Shown here: positions 1-8,994 of the stretch, piece by piece
How positions within the stretch are numbered: the stretch's first letter is position 1
Layout: every line of letters starts with the position of its first letter
NCBI GenBank assembly: GCA_004963905.1
Contig: SUGL01000015.1
Coordinates: forward strand, 62,001 to 126,000
Direction of reading: 5' to 3'
Length of the DNA stretch: 64,000 nucleotides
Source of the DNA: Mesorhizobium sp.
GTDB taxonomy: Bacteria > Pseudomonadota > Alphaproteobacteria > Rhizobiales > Rhizobiaceae
Program-made: the position numbers and the translations under genes
The notes under the pieces: generated by a model
What the model was told of the DNA's origin: nothing
The model's input: only the letters and a program-made list of their open reading frames with translations
The model's database searches: none

Positions 1-631
1 CCTTGTTGCCGACCCAGCACTCGGTGGAATTGGTGCCCCGCCCACTCTGCGGAGGCACCGCGCAGGCAACCGTCCGGCCGCGCAGGAAGGCACGAAACGC
101 CGTCCGGGCCCGCGCACCGCAGGCCCAGGACTTCCCCTCGTCGCTACAGGTTTCATCGGCTCTCACGATGTCGATGCCCGAGACGGTGACAGAGTAGTCC
201 TTAGCCTGGATCATACCTGCGGCGGACGCGACAGGCTGGAACAGTTTGGTGCCCTCCCGGCCATCCGGCATCTTCGATTTGTGCGGCTTGGGCGGACCTG
301 CAAGCGCCAGATCGCTCAGCGGCGCACGCGGCTCGACCCGTTCCAGTTCCCCTGTAGGCAGCTCAGGCGGCGCCACGATATTCGGATCTATCGCCCTTGA
401 ATGCACAACCGGCTTCGGCGGCTGCGGCGCGGCCGGCGCCAGAATGGCGGAGGTCGCGGGCTCCCGCGGCGCCGCGCCCGTGTCTTGGTCCGGAACCGTA
501 TCGGCGATGGGATCGATCTGGTCGACCGTGACCTTGCTTTCGCTGCCTTTCAGCGCGCGGCCGCCGGCGACGACCAGCGCCGCCATTGCCGGAACCGCCG
601 CCAGCGCGAGGGCAAGATGCAGGATCCGCAC
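1..631 (-). CDS. SNase-like (thermonuclease family) protein, 3' end outside the window
   Basis: The minus-strand frame is open from a GTG at 629-631 to the window edge, so about 210 residues are visible and the C-terminus is missing. The N-terminus has a hydrophobic segment (LALALAAVPAMAALVVAGG) that could be a signal anchor. A Pro/Ala-rich linker follows, to about residue 130. The last part (YSVTVSGIDIV, then GKSWACGARARTAFRAFLRG, then CAVP) resembles the envelope SNase-like proteins of rhizobia. The gene begins 11 bases after the stop of the S24 regulator and is probably cotranscribed with it. Whether it has nuclease activity cannot be judged, because most of the domain is outside the window. 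The GTG start is inferred from the position of the hydrophobic segment. Confidence 0.6.
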   Translation of the reverse strand, partial: MRILHLALALAAVPAMAALVVAGGRALKGSESKVTVDQIDPIADTVPDQDTGAAPREPATSAILAPAAPQPPKPVVHSRAIDPNIVAPPELPTGELERVEPRAPLSDLALAGPPKPHKSKMPDGREGTKLFQPVASAAGMIQAKDYSVTVSGIDIVRADETCSDEGKSWACGARARTAFRAFLRGRTVACAVPPQSGRGTNSTECWVGNK

Positions 632-641
632 CAGCCCGGAC

Positions 642-1280
642 CTATTGGCTGGCCCAGACGATCCGCGCCACCCATTCGACGTCGCGCATCGGGATGTCGC
701 GGTCCGGGTGAACTGGATTGAGCGAGACCAGCACGATCGACGCCGCTGTCTGCCGGTCGAGCACCTTGGCCATGACCTCGCCGGCGGTGGTCTTGACGAC
801 GACGCGATCGCCCTTGCGCGTCGGCGCGCCCGGCTCGACGATCAGCACGTCGCCGTTGCGGTAGAGCGGCAGCATGGAATCGCCCTGGACCTTCAACGCG
901 TAGGAGGTTTCCGCCGCGCGCGTCGGAAGCTCCACCAGGTCCCAGCCCTGCCCCGACGGATAGCCGGCATCGTCGAAGAAGCCGCCGGCGCCGGCCTGGG
1001 CAAAGCCAAGCAGCGGCACGGCCGTGCGCTGCGGCTCGACGGGGCCCCTGCGACCCTCGACCAGCACGGTGAATTCTTCGAGCGAAGCGCCGGTGGCCTC
1101 GATGATCTTGGCCAGGGATTCGGTCGAGGGCCAGCGCGGGCGGCCGTCGGAAGAGAGACGTTTCGATTTGTTGAAAGCGGTCGAATCGAGGCCCGCGCGC
1201 CTGGCGAGGCCGGAGGCCGAGAGCGAATAGCGCTCGGCGAGAGCATCGATTGCGGCCCAGACGCGATCGTGTGAGAGCAA
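642..1280 (-). CDS. Helix-turn-helix regulator with S24 (LexA/CI-like) peptidase domain
   Basis: This 212-residue protein has an N-terminal helix-turn-helix of about 65 residues (LARRAG, TAFNKSKR) and a C-terminal S24 domain. The Ser of the Ser-Lys dyad is in VQGDSMLP (about residue 135) and the Lys is probably in GEVMAKVL (about 172). An Ala-Gly pair in FAQAGAGG fits the autocleavage site of LexA/CI repressors. This suggests a repressor inactivated by self-cleavage, perhaps after DNA damage, but the inducer and targets are unknown. It lies upstream of the SNase-like gene in the same direction. No phage genes are nearby, so it reads as a chromosomal regulator rather than a prophage remnant. 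Confidence 0.85.
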   Translation of the reverse strand: MLSHDRVWAAIDALAERYSLSASGLARRAGLDSTAFNKSKRLSSDGRPRWPSTESLAKIIEATGASLEEFTVLVEGRRGPVEPQRTAVPLLGFAQAGAGGFFDDAGYPSGQGWDLVELPTRAAETSYALKVQGDSMLPLYRNGDVLIVEPGAPTRKGDRVVVKTTAGEVMAKVLDRQTAASIVLVSLNPVHPDRDIPMRDVEWVARIVWASQ

Positions 1281-1566
1281 GTCCGCTCTCCTTCGAAAAA
1301 AGGAAAAAATGCCTCTGCCTGTCTAGCGCGCGACCACGTCATTGTCCACCGGTGAAGCGGCGGATGGTCAACAAAACGATGTCCTCGCACCGGGGCCGTC
1401 CGGCCGATTGACCGCAGCAATGGAATGCCCCTATGGTCCCGCCTGCGGTGCAAGCCGCATCCGGGTCCGCGGGAAGGGTTGAACCCACTTGCCATCATGA
1501 GCCGACGACCGAACCTTTGTGCAGCCGAATTTGCGGACCTTCGGCGATCAACGCACGGAGGTTTCC

Positions 1567-3213
1567 ATGAAACAACTCCCCAACCGTCCCAATCCTGACC
1601 TGCTGAAGAAGCAGGCGAAGGAACTGCTTGCGGCCTACAGGCGCGGCGACCCTGATGCGCTGGCGCGCTTTCGCGAGGCCCTGCCCTCGGCCATGGACAA
1701 GGACGACCAGGCGATCGCGACACTCGCCTTGCGCCTCCACGACGCGCAATCCTGCCTGGCGCGCGAATACGGTTTCCCCTCGTGGCGCGAAATGAGCAGC
1801 TTCGTCGCCGCGCAGCGCGGCTACGGCGCCGACCGCGCCAGATCGATCCGCAACTGGGCCGACCTCGTCTATCCCGGCGACATCACCGGCACCACCAACC
1901 GGGCGAGCCCGGCGGCCGCCGCCCGCATGATCGAAGAGCACCCCGACATGACGCAGGGCGACGCCTATCTTGCCTGCGCGGCCGGCGATCTGGCGGCGCT
2001 GCGCGAGATGACGAAGCGCGATGCCGCATGGCTCGACCGCCCGGGCGGACCGCTCAACCTGCCGCCGCTGGTGGCCGTGACCCATTCCAGCCTGGTGCGG
2101 TTGCCGCGCTTCCGCGACGCCCTCCGCGCCGCGGCCAGGCTCCTGCTGGAGGCCGGCGCCGATCCCGATCAGGCCATCGGCAGCCGGTGGCCGCCCGACA
2201 GCCTGGAAAGACCCTCGCAAAAGTTCCGGCTCTCCGCGCTCTACGGCGCGGCGGGGCAGAACCACGACCCGGCGATGACGAGGCTTCTGCTCGACGCCGG
2301 CGCCGATCCGAACGACGGCGAGTCGCTCTACCACTCGCTGGAGAACCCGGCCTGCACCAAGCTTCTGCTCGACGCCGGCGCCCGGATCACCGGCTCCAAC
2401 GCGCTCTACCGGGTGCTCGATCTCGACAGCATCGAGGCCCTGCAGCTGCTGCTCGCGGCTGCCGACGCCGATCCGAACGAGCCGGCCGGAAGCCGGCCGA
2501 CCTCCGATTGGGGGACGCCGCTCCTGTGGGCGATCCGGCGGCGCCGCTCGTCGGCCCATATCGAAGCGCTGCTTGCGGCCGGCGCCGATGCATCCGCGCG
2601 GACGCCCGAGGGGTTGAGCGCTCGTCAGGTGGCGCTGCGGTTCGGCTTGCCCGAGGTCGCCGCGCTGCTGCGGCAGCCGGAGGACGACGGCCCCACTCCC
2701 GACGACGAGCGGTTCATCGCTGCCTGCGCGGCGGGCGACGAGGCAACCGCCCGGGAGATCAAGGCCAGGCGCCCCGACCTGCCGGGCTCGCTGTCGGAGG
2801 CGCAGCTGCGTCTGCTGCCGGAGCTCGCCGCGCAGGGTTGCGGCGGCGCGGTGGAGGCGATGGTGAGGCTCGGCTGGCCGATCGCCTGCCGCGGCGGCGA
2901 TTGGGACGCCTCGGCGCTGAACCACGCCGTGTTCCGCGGCGACGCCGATCTCACGCGCTTCCTGCTCGAACACGGCGCCGGCTGGAAGGAACGGCACGGC
3001 TTCGGCGGCGACGTGCGCGGAACGCTCGGATGGGCCTCGCTCAACGAGCCAGAGTCCGACGGCGACTGGCTGGGCTGCGCCGAAATGCTCGTCGCGCACG
3101 GGATGCCGAGGGGGCGCGCGGACGCCAACGGCACGCGCGATGTCGTCTTCGACGACGGCAGGATGACCTTCTCGGACGAAGTGACCGACTATCTGCTCGG
3201 CGCGACAGCGTAA
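1567..3213 (+). CDS. Ankyrin repeat domain protein
   Basis: The start is the ATG at 1567, because a GGAGG lies five bases upstream (1557-1561). A longer frame from 1519 has no such site. The product is about 548 residues. The first 90 residues (NPDLLKKQAKELL, AREYGFPSWREM) form a helical region typical of bacterial ankyrin proteins. Ankyrin repeats follow, recognisable by LLLEAGADPDQA, LLLDAGADPND, LLLDAGARITG and LLEHGAGW. There is no signal peptide, so it is probably cytoplasmic. Ankyrin repeats mediate protein binding, but the partner cannot be named. It is convergent with the thioesterase gene, 24 bases away. Confidence 0.8.
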   Translation: MKQLPNRPNPDLLKKQAKELLAAYRRGDPDALARFREALPSAMDKDDQAIATLALRLHDAQSCLAREYGFPSWREMSSFVAAQRGYGADRARSIRNWADLVYPGDITGTTNRASPAAAARMIEEHPDMTQGDAYLACAAGDLAALREMTKRDAAWLDRPGGPLNLPPLVAVTHSSLVRLPRFRDALRAAARLLLEAGADPDQAIGSRWPPDSLERPSQKFRLSALYGAAGQNHDPAMTRLLLDAGADPNDGESLYHSLENPACTKLLLDAGARITGSNALYRVLDLDSIEALQLLLAAADADPNEPAGSRPTSDWGTPLLWAIRRRRSSAHIEALLAAGADASARTPEGLSARQVALRFGLPEVAALLRQPEDDGPTPDDERFIAACAAGDEATAREIKARRPDLPGSLSEAQLRLLPELAAQGCGGAVEAMVRLGWPIACRGGDWDASALNHAVFRGDADLTRFLLEHGAGWKERHGFGGDVRGTLGWASLNEPESDGDWLGCAEMLVAHGMPRGRADANGTRDVVFDDGRMTFSDEVTDYLLGATA

Positions 3214-3237
3214 CCGAAGGAGGATCGACTTGCCCGA

Positions 3238-3780
3238 TCAGGCCTTCTTGGCCTGCTCGCGCAGGTTCCTGTGCGAAATCATGAACGCCCGTTCGGCTTC
3301 GGTCGGCGGGCGCGGCATGCCGGAGTGGCCGAGCGCCGCGACGACCTCGCCGATCCCGAGAAAACGGCGGCCGCGGCGGTCATAGACGCCGCCCGTGGTC
3401 AAGATCAGCGCGGCCGTCTCGCCATTGTCGAGGACGAAGCGGTGCTTGCCGATCACGGAAGTGCCCTCCCAGGTTTCGATCGACGACACCACCTCGAAGC
3501 GGCGCCAGAGCCTGATCTCGCGCACATAGGCCGATTGCAGCCCGCCGATCATCGGCGCCCAGCCATTCTTGCGCGCCAGCGCGACGAGACCAACCCGCAG
3601 GAAGATATCGATGCGGCCGAGATCGGCCAGCATCATGTAGCGCGCATTGTTGAGATGGCTGTTGAAATCGATGTCGGTCGGCAGGCAGCGGAAGGCCAGC
3701 CGACTCTGATCGCCGACCATATAAGGGCCACGGCTTCCCGCCGTGGCCATCATGCGCGCGAGGCGCCCCCAGACATACAT
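3238..3780 (-). CDS. Acyl-CoA thioesterase, 4HBT hot-dog fold
   Basis: The product has 180 residues. The motif PTDIDFNSHLNNARYM near residue 35 is the D-x3-H-x-NN-x2-Y signature of 4-hydroxybenzoyl-CoA-thioesterase-like hot-dog enzymes (THEM6/PF13279 type). These hydrolyse acyl-CoA to free acid and CoA. The gene is last in the beta-oxidation cluster, 9 bases after the stop of the FadJ-type gene, so cotranscription is likely. This fits a role in acyl-CoA turnover. Substrate chain length cannot be read from the sequence. Confidence 0.8.
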   Translation of the reverse strand: MYVWGRLARMMATAGSRGPYMVGDQSRLAFRCLPTDIDFNSHLNNARYMMLADLGRIDIFLRVGLVALARKNGWAPMIGGLQSAYVREIRLWRRFEVVSSIETWEGTSVIGKHRFVLDNGETAALILTTGGVYDRRGRRFLGIGEVVAALGHSGMPRPPTEAERAFMISHRNLREQAKKA

Positions 3781-3789
3781 GATCGAGCG

Positions 3790-6009
3790 TCAGGCGGCCT
3801 TCTTGACTTCGCCCTTCTGGTAGGGGTCGAAGCGCTGGTAGAAGGTCTCGCCCTTTTCGGCCATGTCGAGCAAAAGCTTCGGCACCTTGAATTCGGCCCC
3901 GTATTTCTTTTGCAGGGCCTTGGCGATCTTGACGAAACGCTTGGCGCCGATGCCGTCGATGTAGGAGAGCGCGCCGCCGGTGAAGGGGGCGAAGCCGAAG
4001 GCCAGGATCGAGCCGACATCCGCCTCGCGCGGGTCGGTGACGATGCCCTCCTCCATCACGCGCACGGCTTCGAGCGCGATGGTGACCAGCAGGCGCTCTT
4101 TCAGCTCCTCGTAGTCGACCTTCTCCGGCTTCAGCTGCGGATAGAGATCCTTGAGGCCCGGCCACAGCTTCTTCTTCGCGGGCTTCGCCGGATAGTCGTA
4201 AAAACCCTTGCCGTTCTTGCGGCCGAAACGGCCGTGCGTGTCGACCATGGTGTTGATCAGCGCCATCTGCTTCGGATCGACGGCCTTCTCGCCGAGATCC
4301 TTGATGGTCTGCTTCATGATCTTCTGGGCAAGGTCGATCGCCGTCTCGTCGGTCAGCGCCAGCGGGCCGACGGGCATGCCAGCAGCCTTGGCGGCATTCT
4401 CGATCATCGCGGCCGGAACGCCTTCGATCAGCATCTTGTAGGCTTCCGACATGTAACGGAGAACGCAGCGGTTGACGTAGAAGCCGCGCGTATCGTTGAC
4501 GACGATCGGCGTCTTCTTGATGGCGCGCACGAAATCGATCGCCACGGCGAGCGCCTTGTCGCCGGTCTTCTTGCCGAGAATGATCTCGACCAGCATCATC
4601 TTGTCGACCGGCGAGAAGAAGTGGATGCCGACAAAATTCTTCGGCCGCGCCGAATTCTTCGCCAGCGAGGTGATCGGGATGGTCGAAGTGTTGGAGGCGA
4701 AGATCGCAGAGGACTTCAGCACTGATTCCGCCTTTTCGGTGGCGAGCTTCTTGACGGCCGAATCCTCGAAGACGGCCTCGACGACGAGGTCGCAGCCGGC
4801 AAGATCGGCATAGTCGGCCGTCGGCGTGATCAGCGAGAGCAGCTTGTCCTTCTCCTCGGGCTTGGCCCGACCCTTTTTCACCTGATCGGCCATCAGGCTG
4901 TCGGAATGCGCCTTGCCCTTCTCGGCCGACTCGATGTCGCGGTCGAGCAGCACCACCGGAATGCCGGCCTTCGCGGTGACATAGGCGATGCCGGCGCCCA
5001 TGAAGCCGGCGCCGAGGATGCCGATCTTCTTGAACTTGGTGTCCGGCACGCCGGCCGGGCGGCGCGCGCCCTTGTTCAATTCCTGCAGCGACACGAAGAG
5101 CGAGCGGATCATCGCCGCCGCTTCCCTGGTCCGCATGATCTCGGTGAAGTAGCGCTGCTCGATCCTGAGCGCGGTGTCGAACGGCACCAGCAGGCCTTCA
5201 TAGACGCATTTCAGGATCGCGGCCGCGGCCGGATAGTTGCCGTAGGTTTCGCGGCGCAGGATGGCGATGGCCGGCGGCCAGAGATTGGCGCCGGCCGCCG
5301 AATAGATCGGGCCGCCGGGCAGCTTGAAGCCCTTCTCGTCCCAGGGCGCGACCGGCTTCAGGCCGTTCCTGATCATCGCCTTGGCGGCCTCGACAAGCTT
5401 CTTCGGTTCGGCGATCTCGTGGATCAGGCCCATCGACTTCGCCTTTTGCGGGGTGAGAGTCTGGCCGGTGGTCAGCATCTGCAGCGCCTGCTGCTGGTCG
5501 GTCAGCCGCGGCACGCGCTGGGTGCCGCCGGCGCCGGGGAAGATGCCGATCTTCACCTCGGGGAGCGCCATCTTCACCTTGTCGGAATCGGCGGCGACCC
5601 GGCCGTGGCAGGCGAGCGACATCTCGAAGGCGCCGCCCATGCAGGTGCCGTTGATCGCGGAAACCCACGGCTTGCCGCAGGTCTCGATCTTGCGGAACAG
5701 GCCGGTCATGTAGCCGGCATTGTCGAACAGCGCCTTGGTCGCCTTTTCGAGATCCTTCTCCTTTTCCACGGCGAAGGTGGCGAGCATCTTCTGCAGCATG
5801 GTGATGTCGGCGCCGCCGGAGAAGCTGTCCTTGCCGGAGGTGATGACCACGCCTTTGATGGCCGCATCGCTGGCCACGTGATCGACGATGGAATTGAGCT
5901 CGCGCATCGCCTCTTCGGTGAAGACGTTCATCGAGCGTCCGGGCATGTCCCAGGTGACCAGCGCGATGCCGTCGGCGTCCACGTCGAGGGTGAAATTGGT
6001 GTAGCTCAT
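3790..6009 (-). CDS. fadJ: Bifunctional enoyl-CoA hydratase / 3-hydroxyacyl-CoA dehydrogenase (FadJ type)
   Basis: The product has 739 residues, the usual size of the alpha subunit of the beta-oxidation complex. Residues 1-190 form a crotonase domain with the two catalytic glutamates in [12 protein letters not shown] and [15 protein letters not shown]. An NAD-binding Rossmann fold begins near residue 328 ([20 protein letters not shown]) and is followed by the dehydrogenase catalytic domain ([25 protein letters not shown]). It hydrates trans-2-enoyl-CoA and oxidises the 3-hydroxyacyl-CoA product. The thiolase gene ends 16 bases upstream, completing the alpha and beta partners. FadJ and FadB cannot be separated with certainty by eye. 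Confidence 0.93.
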   Translation of the reverse strand: MSYTNFTLDVDADGIALVTWDMPGRSMNVFTEEAMRELNSIVDHVASDAAIKGVVITSGKDSFSGGADITMLQKMLATFAVEKEKDLEKATKALFDNAGYMTGLFRKIETCGKPWVSAINGTCMGGAFEMSLACHGRVAADSDKVKMALPEVKIGIFPGAGGTQRVPRLTDQQQALQMLTTGQTLTPQKAKSMGLIHEIAEPKKLVEAAKAMIRNGLKPVAPWDEKGFKLPGGPIYSAAGANLWPPAIAILRRETYGNYPAAAAILKCVYEGLLVPFDTALRIEQRYFTEIMRTREAAAMIRSLFVSLQELNKGARRPAGVPDTKFKKIGILGAGFMGAGIAYVTAKAGIPVVLLDRDIESAEKGKAHSDSLMADQVKKGRAKPEEKDKLLSLITPTADYADLAGCDLVVEAVFEDSAVKKLATEKAESVLKSSAIFASNTSTIPITSLAKNSARPKNFVGIHFFSPVDKMMLVEIILGKKTGDKALAVAIDFVRAIKKTPIVVNDTRGFYVNRCVLRYMSEAYKMLIEGVPAAMIENAAKAAGMPVGPLALTDETAIDLAQKIMKQTIKDLGEKAVDPKQMALINTMVDTHGRFGRKNGKGFYDYPAKPAKKKLWPGLKDLYPQLKPEKVDYEELKERLLVTIALEAVRVMEEGIVTDPREADVGSILAFGFAPFTGGALSYIDGIGAKRFVKIAKALQKKYGAEFKVPKLLLDMAEKGETFYQRFDPYQKGEVKKAA

Positions 6010-6024
6010 CTTCTTCTCTCCCCG

Positions 6025-7233
6025 TCAGACGCGTTCGATGATGGTGGCGGTGCCCATGCCGGCGCCGATGCAGAGCGTGACCAGCGCGGTGTTCAAGTCG
6101 CGGCGCTCCAGTTCATCCAGCACCGTGCCCAGGATCATCGCGCCGGTGGCGCCGAGCGGATGGCCCATGGCGATCGCGCCGCCGTTGACGTTGATCTGGT
6201 CGTGCGGGATGTCGAAGGCCTGCATGTAGCGCAGCACGACGGAAGCAAAGGCCTCGTTGAGCTCGAACAGGTCGATGTCCGACAGCTTCATTTTGGCGCG
6301 CTTCAACAGCTTCTCGGTGACGTCGACCGGGCCGGTCAGCATCAGCACCGGCTCCGAGCCGATATTGGCGAAGGCGCGGATGCGGGCGCGAGGCTTCAGG
6401 CCCATCGCCTTGCCGGCCTTTTTCGAGCCGAGCAGCACGGCGGCCGCGCCATCGACGATGCCGGACGAATTGCCGGCGTGATGGACGTGGTTCACTTCCT
6501 CGACTTCCGGGTGCTTCTGCACGGCAACCGCATCGAAGCCGCCCATCTCGCCCGGCATGACGAAGGACGGATTGAGCGAGGCGAGCGACTGCATGTCGGT
6601 CGACGGCCGCATGTGCTCGTCACGGTCGAGGATGGTGAGGCCGTTCTGGTCCTTGATCGGGATCACCGAGTTCTTGAAGCGGCCCTCTTCCCAGGCCTTG
6701 GCGGCGCGCTTCTGGCTCTCGACCGCATAGGCGTCGACGTCGTCGCGGCTGAAGCCGTATTTGGTGGCGATCAGGTCGGCCGAAATGCCCTGCGGCACGA
6801 ACCAGCCAGGCAGGCCCACGGACGGATCCATGAACCAGGAACCGCCCGACATGCCCATGCCGACGCGCGACATGGATTCGACGCCGCCGGCAATGACGAT
6901 CTCGTCCGCGCCCTGCGCGATCTTGGCGGCGCCGAAATTGATGGCGTCGAGGCCCGAGGCGCAAAAGCGCGAGATCTGCATGCCGGGCGCCTTGGTGTCG
7001 TAGCCGGCCTCGAAGGCGGCCGCACGCGGAATGACCGAGCCCGCCTCGCCGACGGGATCGACGCAGCCGAAGATGATGTCGTCGACGTTGCCGGTGTCGA
7101 GCTCGTTGCGGTCGCGCAACGCTTCAAGCGTCTTTGCCGCCAGCCGCACCGCCGGCACCTCGTGCAGCGAGCCATCCTTCTTGCCTCTGCCGCGCGGCGT
7201 GCGCACGGCGTCATAGACGTAAGCTTCGGCCAT
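6025..7233 (-). CDS. fadA: Acetyl-CoA C-acyltransferase (thiolase)
   Basis: The product has about 402 residues and all the thiolase signatures: the nucleophilic Cys in [11 protein letters not shown] (near residue 90), the [15 protein letters not shown] motif, and the C-terminal Cys in [10 protein letters not shown]. It cleaves 3-ketoacyl-CoA to acetyl-CoA and a shortened acyl-CoA. The second ATG (7231-7233) is chosen because AAGGAG lies seven bases upstream. The ATG at 7237-7239 would be only one base from it. It lies between fadJ and an acyl-CoA dehydrogenase gene, all in one direction. A biosynthetic acetoacetyl-CoA thiolase is possible but less likely in this setting. Confidence 0.92.
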   Translation of the reverse strand: MAEAYVYDAVRTPRGRGKKDGSLHEVPAVRLAAKTLEALRDRNELDTGNVDDIIFGCVDPVGEAGSVIPRAAAFEAGYDTKAPGMQISRFCASGLDAINFGAAKIAQGADEIVIAGGVESMSRVGMGMSGGSWFMDPSVGLPGWFVPQGISADLIATKYGFSRDDVDAYAVESQKRAAKAWEEGRFKNSVIPIKDQNGLTILDRDEHMRPSTDMQSLASLNPSFVMPGEMGGFDAVAVQKHPEVEEVNHVHHAGNSSGIVDGAAAVLLGSKKAGKAMGLKPRARIRAFANIGSEPVLMLTGPVDVTEKLLKRAKMKLSDIDLFELNEAFASVVLRYMQAFDIPHDQINVNGGAIAMGHPLGATGAMILGTVLDELERRDLNTALVTLCIGAGMGTATIIERV

Positions 7234-7266
7234 TTTCATGCTCCTTGGGTTTGCCGGTCGCCGCGC

Positions 7267-8436
7267 TCAGAGAGAGCGCCCGATCAGCAATTTCATGATC
7301 TCGTTGGTGCCGCCGTAGATGCGCTGGACGCGGGCGTCGCGGTACATGCGGGCGATCGGATATTCGTTCATGTAGCCATAGCCGCCATGCAGTTGAAGGC
7401 ATTCGTCGACGACTTTGCCCTGCAGGTCGGACAGCCAGTACTTGGCCATCGAGGCGGTGACCGGGTCGAGGCCGCCATCGATGTGGCGGGCGACGCAATC
7501 ATTGTAGAAGACGCGGCCGATGGTCGCCTCGGTCTTGAGCTCGGCCAGCTTGAACTGGGTGTTCTGGAAATCGATGATCGCCTTGCCGAAGGCCTTGCGC
7601 TCCTTGACATAGTCGACGGTGATCGCCAGCGCCCGCTCGACCATGGCGATGGCGCCGGTGCCGATCTGCAGCCGCTCCTGCGGCAATTGCTCCATGAGAT
7701 GGACGAAGCCCTTGCCCTCCTCGTGGCCAAGCAGGTTGGAGGTGGGCACGCGCACGTCGTTGAAGAACAGCTCGGATGTGTCGTTGGCCTTCAACCCGAT
7801 CTTGTCGAGGTTGCGGCCGCGCTCGAAGCCTTCGACCTCGTCGGTCTCCACGACGATCAGCGAGGTGCCCTTGGCGCCCTTGTCCGGATCGGTCTTGGTC
7901 ACGACGATGATCAGGTTGGCGAGCTGGCCATTGGTGATGAAGGTCTTGGAACCGTTTATCTTGTAGTGGTTGCCGTCCTTCTCGGCGCGGGTCTTGACGC
8001 CCTGCAGGTCCGAACCTGCGCCGGGCTCGGTCATGGCGATAGCGCCGATCAGCTCGCCGGTCGCCAGTTTCGGCAGCCACTTCTCTTTCTGCTCCTCGGA
8101 GCCGTAATGCAGGATGTATGGCGCGACGATCGAATTGTGCAGGCCGATGCCGAAGCCGTCGACGCCGACATGGCCGATCGCCTCGATGATGGCGCTCTCA
8201 TGCGCGAAGGTGCCGCCGGCGCCGCCGTATTTCTCCGGCATCGAAGCGCAGAGCAGGCCGGCAGCACCCGCCTTCAGCCAACTCTCGCGGTCGACCATCT
8301 CGTTCTTCTCGAACTCGTCGTAGCGCGGCGCGATCTCTTCCGCCATGAAGCGGGTCGCCATGTCGTAGAGCATGCCGACATCGTCCGCCGCCCAGGCGGG
8401 TTTCGGCAGGCCAAGAACTTCGGCTGGGTTTGTCAT
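7267..8436 (-). CDS. Acyl-CoA dehydrogenase
   Basis: The 389-residue product is a standard-length FAD acyl-CoA dehydrogenase. Visible signatures are MPEKYGGAGG, MTEPGAGSDLQGVKT (substrate and FAD contacts), NGSKTFITNG and the C-terminal LQLHGGYGYMNEYP with IYGGTNEI. It performs the first step of beta-oxidation and passes electrons to ETF. The start overlaps the stop of the upstream DUF559 gene as ATGA (8433-8436). A GGAGG sits just before it, inside the 3' end of the DUF559 frame. It is followed after 33 bases by the thiolase gene. Its substrate range is unknown. Confidence 0.92.
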   Translation of the reverse strand: MTNPAEVLGLPKPAWAADDVGMLYDMATRFMAEEIAPRYDEFEKNEMVDRESWLKAGAAGLLCASMPEKYGGAGGTFAHESAIIEAIGHVGVDGFGIGLHNSIVAPYILHYGSEEQKEKWLPKLATGELIGAIAMTEPGAGSDLQGVKTRAEKDGNHYKINGSKTFITNGQLANLIIVVTKTDPDKGAKGTSLIVVETDEVEGFERGRNLDKIGLKANDTSELFFNDVRVPTSNLLGHEEGKGFVHLMEQLPQERLQIGTGAIAMVERALAITVDYVKERKAFGKAIIDFQNTQFKLAELKTEATIGRVFYNDCVARHIDGGLDPVTASMAKYWLSDLQGKVVDECLQLHGGYGYMNEYPIARMYRDARVQRIYGGTNEIMKLLIGRSL

Positions 8437-8876
8437 GCCATTTCCTCCGTTGCGCCAGCGTCCCCCTCCCCCTTGAGGGGAGGGTGGCCGCGAAGCGGTC
8501 GGGAGGGGTCGCCCGCGACACGCTCGGCCTCACTTTTGACAAACTGCGCAACGTGCCAGGCGCTGTTGATAACATCCGGCTCATCGATCCTAAGCACGAC
8601 GTAGCCAAGCGACTGCAAATAAAAGTCACGGTTCAAATCGTGACGCTTGCCAGCCTCGGTTTCGTGCAGATCGCCGTCGACTTCCACAATGAGTTTGACC
8701 GACGGGCAAACGAAGTCGACAATATACGGGCCGATTGGCGATTGCCGCCTGAACTTCAGGCCATCCGTCTTCAGTTCCCGTAGTTCGTACCACAGCAAGG
8801 ACTCCGCCTTCGTCGCATGGATACGAAGCGAGCGAGCCTTCTGCCGCATCTCGAAACTGACCCGCGTGCGGGGCAT
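8433..8876 (-). CDS. DUF559 (Vsr-like, PD-(D/E)XK fold) endonuclease-domain protein inside an inverted-repeat element
   Basis: From the ATG at 8874-8876 the product is 147 residues. That start is chosen for an AGGAGGAGG about nine bases upstream. The frame extends to a TTG at 8909 without a good site. The DUF559 core is clear: LLWYELRE, GLKFRRQSPIGPYIVDFVC, LIVEVDGDLHETE and NRDFYLQSLGYVVLR. The Asp of YIVDF and the acidic pair of VEVDG are the expected active-site residues of a Vsr-like nuclease. The last 30 residues (DPSRPLRGHPPLKGEGD) are the translation of a palindromic repeat. Inverted copies of that repeat flank the gene. The stop overlaps the acyl-CoA dehydrogenase start. It interrupts an otherwise metabolic operon and looks acquired. 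Its biological role is unknown. Confidence 0.82.
   Translation of the reverse strand: MPRTRVSFEMRQKARSLRIHATKAESLLWYELRELKTDGLKFRRQSPIGPYIVDFVCPSVKLIVEVDGDLHETEAGKRHDLNRDFYLQSLGYVVLRIDEPDVINSAWHVAQFVKSEAERVAGDPSRPLRGHPPLKGEGDAGATEEMA
8459..8519. repeat. Left palindromic repeat flanking the DUF559 gene
   Basis: This 61-bp repeat matches the repeat at 8926-8984 in inverted orientation across almost its full length. It has an outer hairpin (CCCTCCCC, then GGGGAGGG) and an inner hairpin (GGCCGC-GAA-GCGGTC), then GGGAGGGGTCGCCCGCGAC. It lies inside the 3' end of the DUF559 coding frame and encodes that protein's tail. Confidence 0.9.
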
Positions 8877-8925
8877 TGCGGTGGTCCTCCTCCTGGCGCA
8901 CATCGTCAAAATTGGCGTCGAGATC

Positions 8926-8984
8926 GTCGCGGGCGACCCCTCCCGGCCCTTCGGGCCACCCTCCCCTCAAGGGGGAGGGGGACG
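8926..8984. repeat. Right palindromic repeat flanking the DUF559 gene
   Basis: This is the inverted partner of the 8459-8519 repeat and is 59 bp long. Read on the minus strand it is identical outside the inner hairpin. The inner hairpin here is GGCCC-GAA-GGGCC, in place of the left copy's GGCCGC-GAA-GCGGTC. Both fold, so the pairing is kept while the bases differ. It lies between the DUF559 gene and the long acyl-CoA dehydrogenase gene. Confidence 0.9.
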
Positions 8985-8994
8985 CCGAGCATTT

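Noticed and set aside
642-1280. Prophage repressor and prophage boundary
   Set aside because: No integrase, capsid, tail or lysis gene is adjacent, and base composition is like that of its neighbours.
4906-8604. A 1232-codon open frame on the plus strand
   Set aside because: It is antisense to fadJ, thiolase and acyl-CoA dehydrogenase. Its composition (Asp, His, Arg, Gly and Leu repeats) is what GC-rich codon bias gives on the opposite strand. It resembles no family.
8459-8984. The DUF559 element as a classical insertion sequence
   Set aside because: No transposase is encoded, no target duplication is evident and the inverted repeats are internal hairpin structures rather than IS ends. I describe it as a repeat-associated nuclease gene.
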